Origin: Planctomycetota bacterium
Lineage (GTDB): Bacteria; Patescibacteriota; Patescibacteriia; Patescibacteriales; UBA12465
DNA length: 18,123 nt
Direction of reading: 5' to 3'
Assembly (NCBI GenBank): GCA_025453315.1
Contig: JALOQQ010000010.1
Location: forward strand, 1 to 18,123
The translations under genes were made by a program, and so were the position numbers. Of this stretch, positions 14,274 to 18,123 are shown in pieces. The stretch's first letter is position 1. Each line of letters opens with the position of its first letter. The notes beneath the pieces are model-generated. The model did no database searches. It was not told the origin of the DNA and saw only the letters and a list, made by a program, of their open reading frames with translations.

Positions 14274-15692
14274 ATGAATAAAATAACCGAAAAAGTATTA
14301 GCCTATCAAAAGAACATGCTCCTTTTAGCTTCCCGCCCCTCCACAGTACACCGCGTTTATATATTGGAAGAGTTGGCGAAGATTGCTAATACGGATATGG
14401 TTTCTTTTCCTCTGCCCAACGGCAACACTGATTATTTTTTTGAAAGAAACAAGACTTTAAAATATTGCCGGGATATTTGCTCGATAAATTCTGAAAAAGA
14501 TTTAAGAAAGCATTTAGCTTATTACCAAAAAGCAGTTAAAGAATATTTAAGTATTATCCCGAAGTTTAAAAAGATAAAAGTCACTCCCCAGTCTCTTATT
14601 AAAATCTATGATGAATATTGGCGCGTGACAAAAATTTTTAGTCCTTTTTTATTATTCCCAATTTTGATTGATGATTTTTTTAATGATTTTTCTAAGAAGC
14701 TAAAAAAATATAATTTTGCCCAAGAGTTAATCGCCGCCGCCTCGCAAGCTTCTATTGTTTTTGATTATCAAAAACTACGCCTCGCTCTTTTAAAGGTTAA
14801 AACTAAAAAAGATTATCAAAAATTATTGCCACAATTTGATTATTTAACTGAATATTCATTAAAAGAAAGATTATATACCGAAGAAGATTTTAGAGAAATT
14901 TTAAAAGATATCAAAGAGAAAAAAGAAGAAAAAGAAGTAAAGTCTTATCCAATCATAGCTAAAAGAAATGAAAAAAGTTTTCAAAATATTTTAAGACTAG
15001 TTAAAGATAAAGAAATTAAAGCCCAGCTTTCTTTTTTTCATCATTATGTAAATATTAGAACAGAACGTGCTGAACATCTTTGTAAAGTTTTGCGCTATTC
15101 TCGATATTTTATTTTGGCGCTCCAAAAATTATTATTGCAAAAGAAATATCAGGTCACTTACGAACAGGCTATTAACTTAACCAAAGAGGAAATTTATGAA
15201 TTTTTAAGAAAAGGAGTCTTGTCGGTTGGAATGGAAGAATTAAATCAAAGAGTTAATGATAAATATGTTGTATTTTTTGATTGTAAAAAAAATAAAACTA
15301 GCTTGATTTATGATACTAGTGATATAAGTTCTATTATTAATAAATACAAAAGTGTTTCTGGGGTGGAAGGTTTTAAAGGAGTTATTGTCTCTAAGGGAAA
15401 AGTGCGTGGAAAAGTAAGAATAATTTATCGTGGCAAAGATTTTAGTTTTTTCAAGCAGGGCGAGATTCTGGTGGCCGATTCTACCTCACCTTCTTTTATG
15501 CCGGTTATGAAAATGTCTAAGGCTATAGTAACCAATGAAGGTGGAATAACTTCTCATGCCGCCATTGTTTCTCGAGAATTAGGTATACCCTGTGTAACTG
15601 GTACTAAAATCGCCACTTCAGTTTTGCAGGATGGTGATGAGGTGGAAGTGGATGCTGATAAGGGAGAAGTTATAATTTTGAAAAAAATTTAA
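14274..15692 (+). CDS. Swivel-domain protein, array member 10 (long form, 472 aa)
   Basis: The N-terminus has LASRPSTVHRVYI, a variant of the 'aRPf' start seen in member 6, then a beta pair (MVSFPLPNGNTDYFF). A long helical region follows, with a TEEDFREILKDIKE helix before NIRTERAE, the RDxR counterpart. The Arg-hairpin (NQRVNDKYVVFF) leads to the swivel, residues about 367-472, where the loop reads TNEGGITSHAAI (Asn instead of Asp) with phospho-His H428. The gene closes the array: a terminator follows at 15748-15792, then valS. GC is a little higher at its 5' end than in neighbouring members. Role unknown. Confidence 0.9.
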   Translation: MNKITEKVLAYQKNMLLLASRPSTVHRVYILEELAKIANTDMVSFPLPNGNTDYFFERNKTLKYCRDICSINSEKDLRKHLAYYQKAVKEYLSIIPKFKKIKVTPQSLIKIYDEYWRVTKIFSPFLLFPILIDDFFNDFSKKLKKYNFAQELIAAASQASIVFDYQKLRLALLKVKTKKDYQKLLPQFDYLTEYSLKERLYTEEDFREILKDIKEKKEEKEVKSYPIIAKRNEKSFQNILRLVKDKEIKAQLSFFHHYVNIRTERAEHLCKVLRYSRYFILALQKLLLQKKYQVTYEQAINLTKEEIYEFLRKGVLSVGMEELNQRVNDKYVVFFDCKKNKTSLIYDTSDISSIINKYKSVSGVEGFKGVIVSKGKVRGKVRIIYRGKDFSFFKQGEILVADSTSPSFMPVMKMSKAIVTNEGGITSHAAIVSRELGIPCVTGTKIATSVLQDGDEVEVDADKGEVIILKKI

Positions 15693-15738
15693 AGAATGCT
15701 AGTACTGTAGAAAAATAGAAATTATATTTTTTCGCCGA

Positions 15739-15768
15739 TTGACATTTAGCCATTTTTACTGATACATT
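15739..15768 (+). promoter_or_regulatory. Promoter for valS nested in the array terminator
   Basis: TTGACA (15739-15744, consensus) lies 18 nt before TACATT (15763-15768, 4 of 6), which is preceded by TGn (15760-15762), an extended -10. The predicted start near 15775 falls in the 3' arm of the terminator hairpin, so transcripts from it would lack the 5' arm. Confidence 0.55.
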
Positions 15769-15792
15769 AAAGTAATAATGGCTTTTTTATTT
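15748..15792 (+). terminator. Rho-independent terminator between the array and valS
   Basis: A 13-nt stem with one mismatch (arms 15748-15760 and 15771-15783) and a 10-nt loop are followed by a T-run (15783-15788), one A and TTTT. It ends about 10 nt before the valS ATG and should stop read-through from array member 10. Confidence 0.75.
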
Positions 15793-15802
15793 TGTAAAAT
15801 CT

Positions 15803-18010
15803 ATGGCTAATATCGAACTCTCTAAAGCTTACGAGGCTAAGGAGGTAGAAGATAATATTTATAAAAAATGGGAAGAATCTGGTTATTTCAATCCTGATAA
15901 TTTGCCCTCACAATCTGAGGGTAAGTTTGTCGTTTGTATGCCCCCGCCCAATGTTACCGGAGTATTACATTTAGGCCATGCTTTAGAAAATTCTTTAATG
16001 GATACTGAACTTCGCTATCAAAGAATGAAAGGTAAACGCGCTTTATTAATTCCCGGCACTGATCACGCGGCTGTAGCTACTCAAGCTAGAGTAGAAGGAA
16101 ATTTAAGAAAAGAGGGCATGCTTAATCCTCGCCAAGAATTAGGACGCGAAGGCTTATTAAATAAAATTAGAGAATACGCTGAAAATTCTAAAACCACTAT
16201 TTTATCTCAAATTAGAAAAATGGGAACTTCCTGTGATTGGTCTCGCTTAGCTTATACTTTTGATGAACCTCGCTCCAGAGCCGTAAATACTTTATTTAAA
16301 AAGATGTACGATGACGCTTTGATTTATCGTGGTTACCGAGTTGTAAATTGGTCAGTGAAGGGGCAGTCAACTTGTTCAGACGATGAATTGGTTTATCAGC
16401 CACAAAAATCTAAGTTATATACTTTTAAATATTCAGCAGATTTTCCGATTGCCATTGCCTCGACTCGTCCTGAAACTAAATTAGGAGATGTTGCTGTCGC
16501 CGTTCATCCTAATGATGAGCGTTATCAAAAATATATTGGACAAAAATTTACGATTGATCTTGGTGCTAAAGAAAAACAAACAATTACTATTATTGCCGAT
16601 GAAGCAGTTGACCCTAAATATGGTACGGGTGCTATTGGTGTTACACCGGCGCATAGTCAAATAGACTTTGAAATGTATCAAAAGAACAAAGAAATTAGTA
16701 TTGTCCCAGTTATTGGTAAGGATGGTAAAATGCTCGAAGCTGCTGGAAAATATCAGGGATTCGGTCTTTTAGAAGCTAGAGAAAAATTAGTGGAGTGGCT
16801 AAAAGAGAATAACTTATTAATTAAAGAAGAGGATATTGAAAATAATATAGGCACCTCCGATCGTTTTGGCGATGTGGTTGAGGCGCTTCCTATGGAACAA
16901 TGGTTTGTGGATGTTAATAAAATTATTCCAGGTAGGAATAAGACTCTCAAAGATTTAATGCGCGAAGCTGTTACCAGTGGGCACAACAATCAAGAAGAAA
17001 AAAAGATTATTATTAATCCAGACCAATTTCATAATATTTATTTACATTGGATTGATAATTTGCGCGATTGGTGTATTTCTCGACAAATTTGGTGGGGACA
17101 TCGCATTCCGGTGGCTTATTGTGATAAGTGTCAGAAAAATTTTTATACTGAAGAAGAAAGTCCGTTATGTCCAAAATGCCAAGCCCAAGCTCGTCGCGAC
17201 GATGATACTTTAGATACTTGGTTTTCTTCTGGAGCTTGGACCTTTTCTACTTTAGGTTGGCCAGATAATAAAGAAGAGCTTAATAAATTTCATCCAACGG
17301 AGTGGATGCAAATGGGTTATGAAATATTATTTTTTTGGATGGCTAGAATGATACTTATGACCACTTATGCCCTAGACGACATTCCTTTTAAGAATGTTTA
17401 TATTCATGGCATTCTTCGCGCTAAAGATGGTAGAAAATTTTCTAAGTCACTTGGCAATGGTCTAGATCCACTAGAGGTTATTAATCAATATGGCACCGAT
17501 GCTTTGCGTTTAAGTTTAATGAAAGGAATTACTCCTGGTAATGATGCTCGTTTCTATGAAGAAAAGGTAGAGGCTTCTCGTAATTTTGTTAATAAATTAT
17601 GGAATATTTCTCGCTTTATTCTAGGAAAAATAGAAGCGGAAAAAGTAAAGAATATTAAGGAAAGACCAGAAGCTAAAACTTTAGCTGATAAATGGTTATT
17701 AAATAAATTAGATGGGATTATTTTAAAAACCACTAAAGAATTAGATAATCATAATTTTTCTTTAGCCGCTGAAATTCTGTACGAATTTACTTGGAGTGAT
17801 TTTGCTGATTGGTATTTAGAAATAGCTAAGATCGAAAATGGAAAAGATGAGATTTTAATTTACACATTAAAAACTCTACTAAAATTGTGGCACCCTTACA
17901 TTCCTTTTGTTACCGAAGAAATTTGGAATAAATTGGGAGAAGAAAAAATGTTACTTATCGAAAAATGGCCTACGGTTGGAAAAATACATGAGAATGATTC
18001 TAATAAATAA
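15803..18010 (+). CDS. valS: Valyl-tRNA synthetase, interrupted by an in-frame TAA (735 aa before the stop)
   Basis: This class I aminoacyl-tRNA synthetase charges tRNA-Val. PPPNVTGVLHLGHA contains the HIGH-type motif HLGH, residues 56-59. The editing (CP1) domain carries ASTRPETKLGD and GTGAIGVTPAHS. A CxxC...CxxC zinc-ribbon-like segment (YCDKC, CPKC) and DDTLDTWFSSGAW are typical of ValRS. KFSKS (545-549) is the KMSKS motif. The anticodon-binding helical domain follows up to EKWPT near residue 727. The frame then ends in TAA at 18008-18010, about 110-200 residues earlier than usual for the family, and the same frame continues with ValRS-like sequence. The N-terminal enzyme body is intact; the C-terminal coiled-coil part is separated by the stop. 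Premature stop, assembly error or recoding cannot be distinguished here. Confidence 0.93.
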   Translation: MANIELSKAYEAKEVEDNIYKKWEESGYFNPDNLPSQSEGKFVVCMPPPNVTGVLHLGHALENSLMDTELRYQRMKGKRALLIPGTDHAAVATQARVEGNLRKEGMLNPRQELGREGLLNKIREYAENSKTTILSQIRKMGTSCDWSRLAYTFDEPRSRAVNTLFKKMYDDALIYRGYRVVNWSVKGQSTCSDDELVYQPQKSKLYTFKYSADFPIAIASTRPETKLGDVAVAVHPNDERYQKYIGQKFTIDLGAKEKQTITIIADEAVDPKYGTGAIGVTPAHSQIDFEMYQKNKEISIVPVIGKDGKMLEAAGKYQGFGLLEAREKLVEWLKENNLLIKEEDIENNIGTSDRFGDVVEALPMEQWFVDVNKIIPGRNKTLKDLMREAVTSGHNNQEEKKIIINPDQFHNIYLHWIDNLRDWCISRQIWWGHRIPVAYCDKCQKNFYTEEESPLCPKCQAQARRDDDTLDTWFSSGAWTFSTLGWPDNKEELNKFHPTEWMQMGYEILFFWMARMILMTTYALDDIPFKNVYIHGILRAKDGRKFSKSLGNGLDPLEVINQYGTDALRLSLMKGITPGNDARFYEEKVEASRNFVNKLWNISRFILGKIEAEKVKNIKERPEAKTLADKWLLNKLDGIILKTTKELDNHNFSLAAEILYEFTWSDFADWYLEIAKIENGKDEILIYTLKTLLKLWHPYIPFVTEEIWNKLGEEKMLLIEKWPTVGKIHENDSNK

Positions 18011-18123
18011 AATTTAAATGAGCTAGTAAATAATGTTAATAATATTTTTGCTGAAAAAGATAAAGCCGAAAAAGAGTTTGAACAAATAAAAGAAATTATT
18101 ATTGCTCTAAGAAATTTGCGCAT
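18011..18123 (+). pseudogene. valS: In-frame continuation of valS after the TAA stop, cut by the window edge
   Basis: Read in the same frame as valS, 18011-18121 is open and encodes a linker followed by AEKEFEQIKEIIIALRNLR. This resembles the helix that follows the anticodon-binding domain in bacterial ValRS (AExEFExLxxxIxxIRNLR). No ATG in this frame could restart translation before that helix, and the ATGs present lie in another frame and hit stops quickly. It therefore looks like the detached C-terminal part of valS rather than a separate gene. Confidence 0.7.

Noticed and set aside
1..15692. Array members as a broken-up single PEP synthase gene (pseudogene series)
   Set aside because: Each complete member has its own ATG, stop, full swivel module with intact His and a distinct N-terminus; frames are clean throughout, which does not fit decay.
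16977..17213. Small frames inside valS on both strands
   Set aside because: They overlap well-conserved ValRS coding sequence in other frames and have no independent support.
1..18010. Alternative genetic code (UGA as Gly or Trp)
   Set aside because: No complete gene ends in TGA, but the long frames stay open without needing TGA as sense and Trp is encoded by TGG. The lack of TGA stops fits AT-rich bias and gives no positive evidence of reassignment.
1..18123. CRISPR array, tRNA/rRNA genes, insertion sequence or phage genes
   Set aside because: No regularly spaced identical repeats, no cloverleaf or rRNA sequence recognised, and no transposase, integrase or terminal inverted repeats seen on either strand.

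Overview
This AT-rich window looks like part of a Candidate Phyla Radiation (Patescibacteria, probably Parcubacteria-like) genome. The evidence is the very low GC content, short intergenic gaps, almost no Shine-Dalgarno sequences, TAA/TAG stops at every complete gene, and lysine- and isoleucine-rich proteins. The lineage is an inference from style; there is no rRNA gene or other taxonomic marker beyond valS.

The dominant feature is an array of ten paralogous genes, all on the + strand, at 1-651 (5' end cut off by the window), 721-2166, 3120-4487, 4533-5546, 5555-7033, 8439-9506, 10515-11579, 11611-12702, 12737-14188 and 14274-15692. Each ends in a C-terminal module of about 103 residues recognisable as the phosphohistidine 'swivel' (PEP-utilising enzyme mobile) domain of PEP synthase and pyruvate phosphate dikinase, and all ten keep the phospho-accepting histidine. 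None of the nine complete proteins shows an ATP-grasp domain or a PEP/pyruvate-binding TIM barrel. Their N-terminal 235-390 residues are divergent but share a layout: a Trp-containing start, a short beta hairpin, a long helical region, and an Arg followed by a beta hairpin just before the swivel. There are long (455-492 aa) and short (337-363 aa) forms.

Four other genes lie in or beside the array. A histidine-phosphatase-superfamily gene with a SixA-like GHDP motif is at 2310-2924 on the - strand. It has a near-perfect sigma70 promoter, a strong Shine-Dalgarno and its own terminator. An AlgC/ManB-type phosphohexomutase is at 7049-8380. A second, larger histidine-phosphatase-superfamily protein is at 9560-10504. 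Valyl-tRNA synthetase starts at 15803; its frame is broken by a TAA at 18008, but recognisable ValRS sequence continues in the same frame to the window edge.

How these genes work together is unknown. The speculative reading I find most interesting is a phosphohistidine system: many stand-alone swivel carriers with different sensor or partner domains, phosphorylated by a kinase encoded elsewhere, with the two embedded histidine phosphatases as candidate erasers. Recurrent extended -10 promoters suggest that several array genes can be transcribed individually, mostly with short leaders lacking a Shine-Dalgarno.
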